Positions 46,337 to 55,981 of a stretch of 64,000 nucleotides of DNA are shown piece after piece. Location of the stretch: the NCBI GenBank assembly GCA_001270045.2, contig DF970668.1, positions 62,001 to 126,000 of the forward strand, read 5' to 3'. The DNA is from Bacteroidales bacterium 6E (lineage in GTDB: Bacteria; Bacteroidota; Bacteroidia; Bacteroidales; Prolixibacteraceae). The first letter of the stretch is position 1. The number at the start of each line of letters is the position of its first letter. The translations under genes were made by a program, and so were the position numbers. A model generated the notes under the pieces. It was given only the letters and a program-made list of their open reading frames with translations, did no database searches and was not told the origin of the DNA.

Positions 46337-48748
46337 TCAAATGATCTTCTCAATCTCCTCAGGGGGATTGGCTACCACTGCCCTTTCGCCGTTTACCACA
46401 ATTGGTCTCTGAAGCCATTTAGGGTGACTCACCAAAAGGGATATCCACTCATCTGCCGGAAGATTCTTCCCTTTGTATCCCGCTTTGAAGTCGGGCTCCT
46501 GGGTCCTGATGAGCTGGATAGGTTCCAGTCCAGTCTTTTCAAGGATGCTCTTGATCTCCGCTTCCGTTAACCCATCATTGAGATAATTTTTGATCTCCAG
46601 CTCAAATCCTTTCTTTTCCAAATACTTGAGCCCCAATCTGCTCTTGGCGCAGCGTGGATTGTGGTATATTTTCATCGCGATATGGTGTTTGCCACGAATG
46701 TAATTGTAATAATCCTCCTGTCCCCGGAATTTAAATCCGGGATAGATTTTTTGGTATACATTCTTCAGGTCCGGATCCAGGATGCGGGCCTTGCTGTTGT
46801 CTTTCAGCTGAATATGCAACATCGTTTTCAGTTCTTGCAACAATTCCGGATCATAAATCGGGGCAGCCACTTCAATGCGGCGGTTCAGGTTTCTCGGCAT
46901 CCAGTCGGCCGAACTGATAAAGCAGCGCTCTTCGCCACCATTGGCAAAAAGGAAAATCCGTGAATGTTCAAGGTACTTATCCACAATACTGATTGCCTCT
47001 ATATTGTCACTCAACCCGGGGATACCGGTCTTCATCCCAAAAATACCTCTCACAATAAGCCTGATCTTCACCCCTGCCTGTCCAGCCTCGTATAATTTGA
47101 AAATCATCTCGGGATCAATGAGGCTGTTCATTTTCAGGATCATCCATGCCTCCTTGCCGGCTTTGGCATTCCTGATCTCCCGGTTCACCATTTTGGTGAA
47201 GCTCTTCCGCATCTGGAAGGGACTAACAATCAAATGATTGAACTTAAAATGCTTATAATTGTGCTTGAAGAACTCGAATACATTGGCCACTTCATCTGCC
47301 AGTCGGGGGTCCGACGTAAAAAGTCCGTCATCCGCATAGATCCGTGCCGTGCCCTCATGAAAGTTGCCGGTCCCGATGTATGCATAGTTTCGGCAAACCG
47401 TACCCTCACGACGCTTAACCCATGCCAGCTTGCTGTGGATCTTGAGACCCGGGATCCCGTTGATCACATTGGCTCCCTCTTCCTGAAGCTTTCCTGACCA
47501 GAATATATTGTTTTCCTCATCAAACCGGGCCTGCAGTTCGATGATCACGGTCACTTTTTTGCCGTTACGGATGGCGTTCAGGAGTGCGTTGACCACCTTG
47601 GAGTCATTGGCAATCCTGTAGATGGTGATGCCGATTTCCTCCACTTCGGGATCGATGGCGGCTTCCCGCAGGAAATCGATAAAATGGCCGAACTTTTGGT
47701 AAGGATAGTGCAACATCACGTCTTTTCTGCGAATCACTCTCAGGATACTGGTGTGCAAGGGGAAATCCTTATGCCGCATGGGAGGCAGCTTAGAGTAATA
47801 GTGATGAGGCTTCCCGACTTCCGGAAAGTCCATGAAATCCTTGTGGTTATGGTATCGTCCACCCGGGACTGCATTTTCTTCCTCTTCGATCTTCATCTTC
47901 TTCAGGATAAACTTTTGCAGGTCTTCGGGCATTTCACGATCATAGAGTAAGCGCACGGGGCGGCCAATTTTCCGCTTTTTCAATCCGGCCTCCATCTTTT
48001 CGATAAACGATTTGGAGATATCGTCGTCTATATCGATTTCCGCGTCACGGGTCACCTTTAGGGTATAGGCCTCATACCGATCGTAGTCGAAATAGAAAAA
48101 GAGGTCATCCAGACAAAAGCGAATGATGTCATCAAGCATGATCACATACTTTCTTGACCCTATGTCTGGCAGAACAAGGAACCTCGAAACCGAACGGCTT
48201 GGAATCCGGATCAGTGAATAGGCAAAATCCTCGGGATCGGCCTGTTTTGAGAGTTTGACGGCGAGATAAACCGACCGGTCGCGAAGATAAGGGAAGTTAT
48301 GCTTCTTCGAGAGCATGATCGGAACCAGGTTGGGAAGTACCCGCTCCTGGAAATATTTACGCACAAAAACACCCTGTGAATGGCTGAGGCCCTTTTCGTT
48401 GATCAGGTATATGTCCTCTTTGCGAAGCTCATCAATGATATTGGAAAAGATTTCCTGAACCTTGGTCTGCTGCTTTTTGACGATTTCCTGGATCTGGTCG
48501 TGAAGTTCCTTTGGGGTCAAAGGGCCGAGCATGCTTTCCTCGTCACGGCCAAAGTCAACCATCCTGCGGACGGTTGCGACACGAACCCTGAAAAACTCAT
48601 CCAGGTTATTGGAAAAAATACCAATGAAACGTATGCGTTCGAACAAGGGGGTATTGGGGTCGTCGGCTTCCTGCAATACCCGCTCATTAAACGACAACCA
48701 GCTGATTTCACGATTGATGATATGCTCTTCCGAATCTGGCCTGATCAT
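46337..48748 (-). CDS. ppk1: Polyphosphate kinase fused to an ArsC-like domain
   Basis: An 803-residue fusion. Residues 1-690 are polyphosphate kinase 1: N-terminal part (INREISWLSFNERVLQEADD), phospholipase D-type catalytic domains with the His motifs (PGLKIHSKLAWVKRREG; AYIGTGNFHEGTARIYAD) and the end FISSADWMPRNLNRRIEVAAP. Residues about 692-803 are an ArsC/Spx-like thioredoxin fold: KIYHNPRCAKSR (P-loop Cys and Arg), LIRTQEPDFK and RPIVVNGERAV. The third arginine of arsenate reductase is replaced (VANPPEEI). The junction is in frame (HHIA-M-KIYH), so either a real fusion or a lost stop. Polyphosphate synthesis and arsenate/redox chemistry may be linked; untested. Confidence 0.92.
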   Translation of the reverse strand: MIRPDSEEHIINREISWLSFNERVLQEADDPNTPLFERIRFIGIFSNNLDEFFRVRVATVRRMVDFGRDEESMLGPLTPKELHDQIQEIVKKQQTKVQEIFSNIIDELRKEDIYLINEKGLSHSQGVFVRKYFQERVLPNLVPIMLSKKHNFPYLRDRSVYLAVKLSKQADPEDFAYSLIRIPSRSVSRFLVLPDIGSRKYVIMLDDIIRFCLDDLFFYFDYDRYEAYTLKVTRDAEIDIDDDISKSFIEKMEAGLKKRKIGRPVRLLYDREMPEDLQKFILKKMKIEEEENAVPGGRYHNHKDFMDFPEVGKPHHYYSKLPPMRHKDFPLHTSILRVIRRKDVMLHYPYQKFGHFIDFLREAAIDPEVEEIGITIYRIANDSKVVNALLNAIRNGKKVTVIIELQARFDEENNIFWSGKLQEEGANVINGIPGLKIHSKLAWVKRREGTVCRNYAYIGTGNFHEGTARIYADDGLFTSDPRLADEVANVFEFFKHNYKHFKFNHLIVSPFQMRKSFTKMVNREIRNAKAGKEAWMILKMNSLIDPEMIFKLYEAGQAGVKIRLIVRGIFGMKTGIPGLSDNIEAISIVDKYLEHSRIFLFANGGEERCFISSADWMPRNLNRRIEVAAPIYDPELLQELKTMLHIQLKDNSKARILDPDLKNVYQKIYPGFKFRGQEDYYNYIRGKHHIAMKIYHNPRCAKSRLGLKYLEKKGFELEIKNYLNDGLTEAEIKSILEKTGLEPIQLIRTQEPDFKAGYKGKNLPADEWISLLVSHPKWLQRPIVVNGERAVVANPPEEIEKII

Positions 48749-48862
48749 AAATACCTCCGGATCTTCCTGTGTTTAAAATTGTTCTAATATGCTTAAAACA
48801 ACGCAATAATCAAAGGAATATGAAGATTATTCACCTGGATTTCACCCCAACGCCCAAGTCTG

Positions 48863-49952
48863 TCACTCTCCCCCGAATTCCATCAGGAAGGCTTTGATAA
48901 ACCCATCGATTTCACCATCAAGAACCGCCTGTGCATTTGACGATTCAAATCCGGTACGGTTATCCTTGACCAGCTTGTAGGGTTGCAGAACATATGACCG
49001 GATCTGGCTTCCCCACTCTATTTTTTTCTTGTTCGATTCAATTTCTGCGACCTTCTCCCTTCTTTTCCTGAGTTCGAGTTCATACAGCTGCGATTTCAGG
49101 AGTCGCAGGGCATTTTCCTTGTTGCCGAACTGTGAACGGCTTTCCGTGTTTTCAATGATGATCCCGGAAGGGGCATGCCTCAGCCGGACCCCGGTTTCCA
49201 CCTTGTTGACATTCTGTCCGCCAGCTCCCGAGCTCCTGAAGGTCTCCCAGGTGATGTCGGCAGGATTGATGTCGATCTCGATGGTATCGTCAACCAACGG
49301 AGCCACAAATACGGAGGTGAAGGATGTCTGCCGCTTATTTTGTGCATTGAAGGGTGACAGCCGAACCAGCCGGTGCACACCGTTTTCACTTTTCAGGTAT
49401 CCATAGGCATATTCACCCTCAAACTCCAATGTGACACTTTTCACGCCAGCCTCATCTCCGGGAAGGATATCACTGATTTTTACCTGATAGCCATTCTTTT
49501 CACCCCAGCGGGTATACATCCTCAGCAGCATGTCGGCCCAGTCGTTACTCTCGGTACCTCCAGCCCCGGCATTGATCCGCATCACGGCACCCAGCCTGTC
49601 TTCCTCATTCCTGAGCATATTCCTGGCCTCCAGTGCTTCAACTGCCTCCATGGTTTCAGCATATGCCGCATCAACCTCTTCGGCGGATGCTTCATCGGCT
49701 TCAAAAAATTCATAAAGGACCAGAAAATCATCCACCTTCTGGTTTATATCCAGATATCCGTCGGTCCATACCTTGATGGAGCGGATTTTTCGCATTTGCT
49801 CCTCAGCCTCTTTGGGATTGCCCCAAAAGTCCGGGTCCTGCGTCTTAAGTTCTTCTTCCTGTAACTGTATTAGCTTCGCATCGTAGTCAAAGATGCCTCC
49901 TCAGCGCGTCCCGGCGCTGTACAAGGTCATTGACCTGTTCTTTAAAGATCAT
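48863..49952 (-). CDS. prfB: Peptide chain release factor 2, with programmed +1 frameshift
   Basis: RF2 recognises UGA and UAA stop codons. Encoded in two frames: 21 codons from the ATG at 49952, then TGA at 49889-49887, then the +1 frame from GAC at 49888 to 48863, giving 362 residues. The anticodon-like SPF motif is in VRLSPFNAQNKRQ and the catalytic GGQ in SSGAGGQNVNKVETG. The frame from the ATG at 49795 is internal and would give a shortened, 310-residue protein. See the frameshift site entry. Confidence 0.97.
49886..49901 (-). promoter_or_regulatory. RF2 programmed frameshift site
   Basis: On the minus strand AGGAGG (49901-49896) is followed after CAT by CTT TGA C. This is the classic RF2 signal: an internal Shine-Dalgarno three bases before CTT, then UGA. 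Low RF2 lets the ribosome slip +1; high RF2 terminates, giving autoregulation. Confidence 0.97.
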
Positions 49953-50069
49953 GTTGTGATTGTTTAAATTCAGCCGACAAAGGTAGCAAAAAATAAAAGA
50001 GGCATCGACCTGAAATTTCAACACCAACCATGAAGTAATGTGGACTCTTCAGGCAATTCGGGCATAAAT

Positions 50070-50540
50070 TCAGGCAACAATTTCAGAAAGGTGCCTGTGA
50101 ATCAGTTCGGGTTCAAATCCTCTTCCCTGGGCAAACCGGATCAATTGGCCCATCTTCTCGAATTTCTCCTTCTTTTTGATGGTTTTCGCCTTGTCTTTCA
50201 GCGTCCTGACCAGCAATTTCACATACTCGTCCTGGTCAATTTCCTGCATGCCCGATTCAATGATGGTATCCGAGAGTCCTTTCATTTTCAGGTAATAACG
50301 CATTTTCACGCGCCCCCATTTGTTGAACCTGAATTTGTCCCTGACATAAGCCCTGGCGTAGCGCTCATCATCCAGGAACTTTTCGCCGACCAGCCTTGCA
50401 ATGATTTTTTCCTGGAGTTCCTCATCACCACCCCATTCCCTGATCTTCTTCCGTATGTCGGGAGAGCATTCTTCTGAACGGCTGCACAATCTGGCCGTCT
50501 TTGAGAATATTTCGGATTCAAGCTGCTGAAGGTCTTCCAT
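50070..50540 (-). CDS. recX: Regulatory protein RecX
   Basis: A 156-residue RecX, which binds RecA filaments and inhibits recombinase activity. Three tandem three-helix repeats are seen, with the characteristic VGEKFLDDERYARAYVRDKF and KWGRVKMRYYLKMKGL. recA is not in this window. It lies 117 bases before prfB on the minus strand. Confidence 0.93.
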   Translation of the reverse strand: MEDLQQLESEIFSKTARLCSRSEECSPDIRKKIREWGGDEELQEKIIARLVGEKFLDDERYARAYVRDKFRFNKWGRVKMRYYLKMKGLSDTIIESGMQEIDQDEYVKLLVRTLKDKAKTIKKKEKFEKMGQLIRFAQGRGFEPELIHRHLSEIVA

Positions 50541-50694
50541 ACGTGGTTGATTTTTTTTGAGAATCTGCTAATTTATATAAAATGAGAGATTTATCCAACC
50601 CTGGAGTTTTTATTATACACGCTTCCGCAAACGCTACCTAATATAAAACGTCAACCCCATTTCAGGTACAATAGTCAAGGCAAATGGCTTATGG

Positions 50695-52458
50695 CTATTG
50701 ACCGGTCAATACGACTGCTTCCCGGAATTTTTCGATATGGCCTTCCAAATCGTACATTTCAAGCATCAGTATATAGGGTCCTGGTGGAAGAAGATGGCCG
50801 ATCGGGTCACTCCCATCCCATTGTAAAACTCCTTCGGTGGAAAGAATAAGGTTTTCCGCAATTCTCACCATCTCTGTCCCTGATAAATCGAATATCCAGC
50901 CATTGGCCATCCAGCCTGGTGATGGCATGACATACCGGATGATCAAGGCATCATTGTACCCATCGTTATTGGGCGAGATTGCCGCATTCTGAATTTCCAG
51001 TGAAACCCTTCGGGAAGTTTCTGTCATCCATTGTGAATTTTTATATCCGGGTGTGGCGAAACCGACTGCCGCTGAAGCCGATTGAAGGTTACCCTTATCT
51101 GAGGCTGGGATGTCGGGATTTACCCTTTCAAGTGACACTCCCTTCACGTTGCTGATCAGCGGATGATGCATGTCTTCAATATAATGGAGTTCATCAATAA
51201 CCTGGTCATTGGCATCCAGCAAGACCACCCAGCCTTCCGAATTGTTGAAGGAAGGAATGGAAGACACTTCCCGAAAGCAGGATTCACACTCGGTGACGTA
51301 AAATGAAGTCACCCCTTCCTTTGACTCACATAGCACAAAAAGTTCGCCGGGCTCCAGGGCTATACCGGTTGACCCAATGCCGATCTTTTGACGGAGCTCT
51401 CCCTGGCTGTCCCTGCCTGCCAAAGAAAGTAATGCCATGTCTACCCGCTTGGATGAATGGTTAAGAACTTCCACGAAATCACAACCTCCGGGAAAGGGAT
51501 TGAACAATACCTCATTTACCACCACATCCCCGGGTTCAAGCTTAATCCACTCTATTGGCTGCAATACCTGAGACATCATGTTGCCACATAAATCGGATAT
51601 GCCCTGAATGGTAAGCTGAAAGGTAACATTTAACTGCAATCCCTTATCCCATATCAAATGTATCACCGAAGCCGAAACAAACTCCAACCGATCCGGTGCA
51701 CCCAATCCTCCCGACAAATAGAAACAGGTAGAGTCAGCCATTACCGGCTCAGAAAAAGTTACCCTGGCCACATTGGGAGAGATAACACCCACTCCCAGGA
51801 GTTGAGGTTCCACCTCATCCGGATTGGGAGAGAACACGGAGTTCCGGCTGCCGGGAGTACCCCCTGATGAATCCCGGCTCGATGTCCAATTTGCATGTTC
51901 CCCACAACTTCTTTGCGGATCAATCCGCTCGAGCGACCATCCTCCTTCCTTCTTATGATTGTCACCATACCATTCATCCGAATAACTGACCTCGTCCCTG
52001 ATTTTTCCATCCGGGGTAACAAGGGTAATGCGGTTTCCCGAATTGCGCAGTGCAGGCAACTGAAAACCCAGCGTTGGTCCCAGCCCCGACAACATATCAA
52101 TCCCGGTCACACTGCAAAGTATGACATACTCTCCGGGCCCCAGCCAGTAAGCAGGCAACAGGCGGGATGTCCCTCCGACCATTAGTTCCCAGCTATCCAG
52201 ATTGACCCTGCTATCACTTATGTTGACCAACTCTATCCATTCCTGGGCAGGAAGACCGACCTCCGGGGTTGGATCAACCATAAGTTCATTTATCACCACC
52301 CGGGATTCCAGACCAATCGTGTCACATGCGTCATCTTCCTTTAAAAAAGAACACGCGACACCATTATGATCACAAGCCTTGGCGACGGTCACAAAAACCA
52401 TAACTATATTAACATTCAGGCAGATGAATGTTAATATTCTTAACCAGAATACTCTCAT
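50695..52458 (-). CDS. Exported lamin-tail domain protein
   Basis: A 587-residue exported protein. Signal peptide (RILTFICLNVNIVMVFVTVA), two lamin-tail domains at about 50-200 (VINELMVDPTPEVGLPAQEW) and 310-460 (VVNEVLFNPFPGGCDFVEVL), separated by an Ig-like region (PNVARVTFSEPVMADS). The C-terminus (AAISPNNDGYNDALIIRYVM, then IFDLSGTEMVRIAEN and LPPGPYILMLEMYD) resembles an Ig-like domain of FlgD type or a T9SS type-B-like tail. It is likely a surface or secreted protein; its partner is unknown. Confidence 0.82.
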   Translation of the reverse strand: MRVFWLRILTFICLNVNIVMVFVTVAKACDHNGVACSFLKEDDACDTIGLESRVVINELMVDPTPEVGLPAQEWIELVNISDSRVNLDSWELMVGGTSRLLPAYWLGPGEYVILCSVTGIDMLSGLGPTLGFQLPALRNSGNRITLVTPDGKIRDEVSYSDEWYGDNHKKEGGWSLERIDPQRSCGEHANWTSSRDSSGGTPGSRNSVFSPNPDEVEPQLLGVGVISPNVARVTFSEPVMADSTCFYLSGGLGAPDRLEFVSASVIHLIWDKGLQLNVTFQLTIQGISDLCGNMMSQVLQPIEWIKLEPGDVVVNEVLFNPFPGGCDFVEVLNHSSKRVDMALLSLAGRDSQGELRQKIGIGSTGIALEPGELFVLCESKEGVTSFYVTECESCFREVSSIPSFNNSEGWVVLLDANDQVIDELHYIEDMHHPLISNVKGVSLERVNPDIPASDKGNLQSASAAVGFATPGYKNSQWMTETSRRVSLEIQNAAISPNNDGYNDALIIRYVMPSPGWMANGWIFDLSGTEMVRIAENLILSTEGVLQWDGSDPIGHLLPPGPYILMLEMYDLEGHIEKFREAVVLTGQ

Positions 52459-52482
52459 TTAACTATTATTTCGATAAAATTG

Positions 52483-52490
52483 TATTTTTG
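52483..52490 (+). promoter_or_regulatory. -7 box for asd
   Basis: TATTTTTG, 49 bases before the asd start codon, fits TAnnTTTG. I see no TTTG at the proper distance upstream. Confidence 0.45.
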
Positions 52491-52538
52491 CGCCTATTGG
52501 AATTTTACAGGTGTACAATTTACATAAAATTTGAATAA

Positions 52539-53555
52539 ATGAGAGTAGCAATTGTTGGTGCAAGTGGAGCGGTTGGGCAGGAATTTCTCAACGTGCTCGC
52601 AGAGAGGAACTTTCCCATGGACGAACTGGTTTTGTTCGGATCGGCGAGGAGTGCCGGAAATGAGTATGAATTCAATTGCAAGAAGCTGGTAGTGAAGGAA
52701 CTCAAGCACAACGATGACTTTAAGGACATCGACATTGCACTGACATCGGCCGGAGCAAGTATCTCGAAAGAGTATGCCGAAACCATCACAAAATATGGGG
52801 CGGTCATGATCGACAACTCCAGCGCATTCCGTTACGACAACGACGTGCCGCTGGTCGTTCCCGAAGTGAATCCAACCGATTCACTGGAACGTCCACGTAA
52901 TATCATTGCCAATCCCAACTGCTCAACCATCCAGATGGTGGTCGCATTGAAGCCGATTGAGGAGCTTTCCAAAATCGTGAGGGTGCACGTTGCCACCTAT
53001 CAGGCAGCAAGTGGAGCCGGCGCACAGGGTATCGCCGAACTCGAACAGCAGGTGAAGGAAATCGCAAATGGCGATGAACCTACCATCAGCAAATTCCCTT
53101 ACCAGCTGGTCATGAACATCATCCCGCATATCGATGTATTCCTCGACAACGATTATACCAAGGAGGAGATGAAAATGAACTGGGAAACCAAAAAGATCAT
53201 GCATACCGATGCCGAAGTCAGTGCAACCTGCGTCCGCATCCCGGTGGCACGGGCCCATTCCGAAGCCATTTGGGTCGAGACTGCCGAACCGCTGACTGTT
53301 GAACAGGTCAGGGATGCATTCGAAAAAGCCGAAGGACTGACCATTGTCGACAAGCCGGCCGAGAAGAAGTACCCCATGCCACTGTTTGTATCCGGAAAGG
53401 ATGATGTGTATGTTGGCCGCATCAGGAAAGACATCACCCACCCAAATGGGATTACCTTCTGGTGCGTCGGGGACCAGATCAAGAAGGGCGCAGCCCTCAA
53501 TGCGGTCCAGATCGCCGAGTGGCTTTTAAAGAACGATCCTAAATTCAGGAAATAA
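52539..53555 (+). CDS. asd: Aspartate-semialdehyde dehydrogenase
   Basis: A 338-residue ASADH, making L-aspartate semialdehyde for lysine, threonine and methionine synthesis and for diaminopimelate of the cell wall. Nucleotide-binding start [18 protein letters not shown], active Cys in [11 protein letters not shown], and the substrate-contacting segment [13 protein letters not shown]. Normal length. Ends in a shared terminator with hflX. Confidence 0.97.
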   Translation: MRVAIVGASGAVGQEFLNVLAERNFPMDELVLFGSARSAGNEYEFNCKKLVVKELKHNDDFKDIDIALTSAGASISKEYAETITKYGAVMIDNSSAFRYDNDVPLVVPEVNPTDSLERPRNIIANPNCSTIQMVVALKPIEELSKIVRVHVATYQAASGAGAQGIAELEQQVKEIANGDEPTISKFPYQLVMNIIPHIDVFLDNDYTKEEMKMNWETKKIMHTDAEVSATCVRIPVARAHSEAIWVETAEPLTVEQVRDAFEKAEGLTIVDKPAEKKYPMPLFVSGKDDVYVGRIRKDITHPNGITFWCVGDQIKKGAALNAVQIAEWLLKNDPKFRK

Positions 53556-53579
53556 TACAAGGAAATATAGAATAAAAAA

Positions 53580-53599
53580 AACCGGTCAGATGACCGGTT
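53580..53599. terminator. Bidirectional terminator between asd and hflX
   Basis: Perfect stem AACCGGTCA (53580-53588) and TGACCGGTT (53591-53599) with a 2-base loop, flanked by A-run before and T-run after, so it works for both the plus asd transcript and the minus hflX transcript. Confidence 0.9.
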
Positions 53600-53604
53600 T
53601 TTTT

Positions 53605-54822
53605 TTACCATTCCTCGTCCTCTTCTGTTCCAGGAATTTCAAAAAGAAAATCATTGAACGGAAAACGCTGAACATGCAATTTCTTCACTTCGTCGTAGAG
53701 GAAGCTTTTAAAGGACTCGACATTGGTTTTATACCTCGCCGAAATAAACAGGGAGGGTGAATTATTTTTGCCCATCCATGAGTTCTTCCAGTCCTCGAGA
53801 CTCATATTCTCCTTAGTCGAAGGGGTAAGGTCATCATCATCCTTTTCGACATAGGTAAAGGCATCGATCTTGTTAAAGAGGTATACCACCGGTTTATCGG
53901 CAGCATCTATCTCTTTCAAAGTACGTTGCACCACTTCCACCTGCTCCTCAAACCCGGGATGGGAAATATCCACCACATGCACGAGGATATCCGATTCCCT
54001 TACCTCATCGAGGGTCGATTTGAAAGACTCGACCAGGTCATGAGGCAGTTTCCGGATAAAACCAACGGTATCGGCCAGCAGGAAGGGAAGGTTTTCGACA
54101 ACCACCTTTCGCACCGTGGTATCGAGGGTTGCAAAGAGTTTATTCTCGGCAAAGACTTCCGACTTGCTGAGCATATTCATGATGGTCGACTTCCCGACGT
54201 TGGTATAACCCACCAGGGCAACGCGTATCATCTTTCCACGGTTCTGGCGCTGTGTTGCCTTTTGCTTGTCAATTTTCTTGAGCTGTTCCTTAAGTTTGGC
54301 GATTTTGTCGAGGATGATCCGTCGGTCAGTCTCGATCTGTGTTTCACCGGGACCCCGCATCCCTATACCTCCTCGCTGCCGCTCAAGGTGGGTCCACATT
54401 CGGGTAAGCCGGGGAAGCAGATACTGGTACTGGGCCAGCTCTACCTGGGTTTTGGCATGGGCCGTCTGGGCCCTGCGAGCGAATATGTCGAGGATCAGGT
54501 TGGTCCTGTCGATGACCTTGCACTCAAGTGCACGTTCGATGTTACGAAGCTGTGTTGGCGTCAGCTCATCGTCAAAAATGACGGTATCAGCTTCGGACAC
54601 CTTCACGTATTCGGCGATTTCCTGCAGTTTCCCCTGACCAACAAAGGTCACAGGATGGGGCCGATCAATCCGTTGCATGAATTTCTTCAGCACGGTGGCA
54701 CCGGCAGTATCGGCCAGGAACTCGAGCTCATCCAGATATTCACGGGCCTGGCGTTCATCCTGCTGCTGGGTAATGAGCCCTGCAAGCACTACTTTTTCAA
54801 TTACTGAAGAGGTTTCTATCAT
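53605..54822 (-). CDS. hflX: GTPase HflX
   Basis: A 405-residue HflX, a ribosome-associated GTPase that splits stalled ribosomes under stress. N-terminal domain (VLAGLITQQQDERQAREYLD), a linker (RRGGIGMRGPGETQIETDRR) and GTPase motifs G1 GYTNVGKST, G3 DTVGFI and G4 NKID. The frame is open to 54849, but the ATG at 54822 (IETSSVIEKVVLAGL) gives the family start. It lies after the tonB terminator. Confidence 0.95.
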   Translation of the reverse strand: MIETSSVIEKVVLAGLITQQQDERQAREYLDELEFLADTAGATVLKKFMQRIDRPHPVTFVGQGKLQEIAEYVKVSEADTVIFDDELTPTQLRNIERALECKVIDRTNLILDIFARRAQTAHAKTQVELAQYQYLLPRLTRMWTHLERQRGGIGMRGPGETQIETDRRIILDKIAKLKEQLKKIDKQKATQRQNRGKMIRVALVGYTNVGKSTIMNMLSKSEVFAENKLFATLDTTVRKVVVENLPFLLADTVGFIRKLPHDLVESFKSTLDEVRESDILVHVVDISHPGFEEQVEVVQRTLKEIDAADKPVVYLFNKIDAFTYVEKDDDDLTPSTKENMSLEDWKNSWMGKNNSPSLFISARYKTNVESFKSFLYDEVKKLHVQRFPFNDFLFEIPGTEEDEEW

Positions 54823-54851
54823 AGAGACAACATGGATATATAGATACAAAA

Positions 54852-54880
54852 ACTCCTGATCCGAGTAACGGATCAGGAGT
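54852..54880 (-). terminator. Terminator of the tonB gene
   Basis: A 12-base perfect stem ACTCCTGATCCG (54852-54863) and CGGATCAGGAGT (54869-54880) with a 5-base loop; on the minus strand it is followed by TTTTTG. It lies 24 bases after the tonB stop. Confidence 0.9.
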
Positions 54881-54903
54881 GCAAAAGTATAACTTTTTGA
54901 TAG

Positions 54904-55596
54904 TTACTGCAACTGGAAGTTGATAGGTACGGTGTAAGAAACCTTAACGGGTTTACCACGCTGCATTCCCGGTTTCCATTTGGGCAGACTGTTAACCACC
55001 CTGAGAGCTTCCTTGTCGAGTGAAGGGTCAACACCACGGGCAACGCTGGCCTGGGTGACAGATCCGTCCCTGTCGACAACAAACTGGATGTATACCCTAC
55101 CCTGGATACCGTTTTCCTGGGCGATCTGCGGGTATTTGATGGCATTGGCGATGAAGCGGCGCAGGGCAGCTTCTCCACCCGGGAACTCAGGCATTTCTTC
55201 CACGATAAAGAAAACCTGTGCTTCTTCTTCCTCCTTTTCTTCCTTCACGGTCTGGATCACGGGAGCCACATCAATGAAAGTTTCATTGTCGGCTTCTGAA
55301 TCGAACATGCTGAGGTCGTCCAAAATGTCAACGTTGTCGTCAACTATTTTCAACACTTCAACAACCTGTGGTGGTGGAGGTGGTGGAGGTGGCTGAACCT
55401 GCTCCTGGCGGGTGATTGGGATGACTTCGTCTTCAACTTCGGCAACTTCCAGATTTCCAAGGGAAGAGGCAGCCGATGGTCTCGACTTCCACTCAAACGC
55501 TAAAAGAACAACGCCCAAAGCAACCACCAATCCAAGCATCAGAAGAATTCTTTTGTTCTTCTCCAGATCAGCTTTTGGCGACTTTTTGAGTTCCAT
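54904..55596 (-). CDS. tonB: Energy transducer TonB
   Basis: A 230-residue TonB, which carries proton-motive energy from ExbBD to the SusC-type receptors in the outer membrane. One N-terminal transmembrane helix (ILLMLGLVVALGVVLLAFEW), a periplasmic linker with eight consecutive prolines (QVQPPPPPPPPQVVEV) and the C-terminal domain (FPGGEAALRRFIANAIKYPQ; GRVYIQFVVDRDGSVTQASV; SYTVPINFQLQ). Here exbBD is not adjacent. Confidence 0.95.
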   Translation of the reverse strand: MELKKSPKADLEKNKRILLMLGLVVALGVVLLAFEWKSRPSAASSLGNLEVAEVEDEVIPITRQEQVQPPPPPPPPQVVEVLKIVDDNVDILDDLSMFDSEADNETFIDVAPVIQTVKEEKEEEEAQVFFIVEEMPEFPGGEAALRRFIANAIKYPQIAQENGIQGRVYIQFVVDRDGSVTQASVARGVDPSLDKEALRVVNSLPKWKPGMQRGKPVKVSYTVPINFQLQ

Positions 55597-55981
55597 ACGA
55601 ATATGATTTATTAATTAATACAATTAAGTTGATTACAATTTAAGGCTCTAAAGATAGAAATTATCTCAAAACCATAGTACCGATCCTTCAAATAAAATTA
55701 AGGCGAAAATTATCGTCTATGAACACTGTTCATGCAGCGCAAATTTGCCGTGTAGTCCAATTATCTAATAACAAAAACTTTACCAAAGTGTCTTTGCCAA
55801 ACAAAAATCTCACTTTCAAATTCCTTTTGCCACATGCCGCTGATTTAAAAATTTGTTGATGACACCGAAAATTAAAAAACCCATTGTGGCAGTTCTATTG
55901 TTTTATAATTTTACATCAGAATAATTTCATAAACTTCAACCGAAACAGTTATTAACCGAAATACCAATCCAGAAATCAACC
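55597..55981. other. AT-rich intergenic region between tonB and PEGA gene
   Basis: This 385-base stretch holds no supported gene. It is more AT-rich than the DNA to the left and should contain the divergent promoters of tonB (minus) and the PEGA lipoprotein (plus). I see no clear TAnnTTTG box for either. Confidence 0.45.

Noticed and set aside
49795-49797. ATG at 49795 as the start of RF2
   Set aside because: The upstream frames joined at CTT TGA C give the full-length RF2 N-terminus, so this ATG is internal.
53926-54807. 293-residue open frame on plus, opposite hflX
   Set aside because: HflX on minus has all GTPase motifs and this frame has none; it results from the codon bias of the opposite strand.
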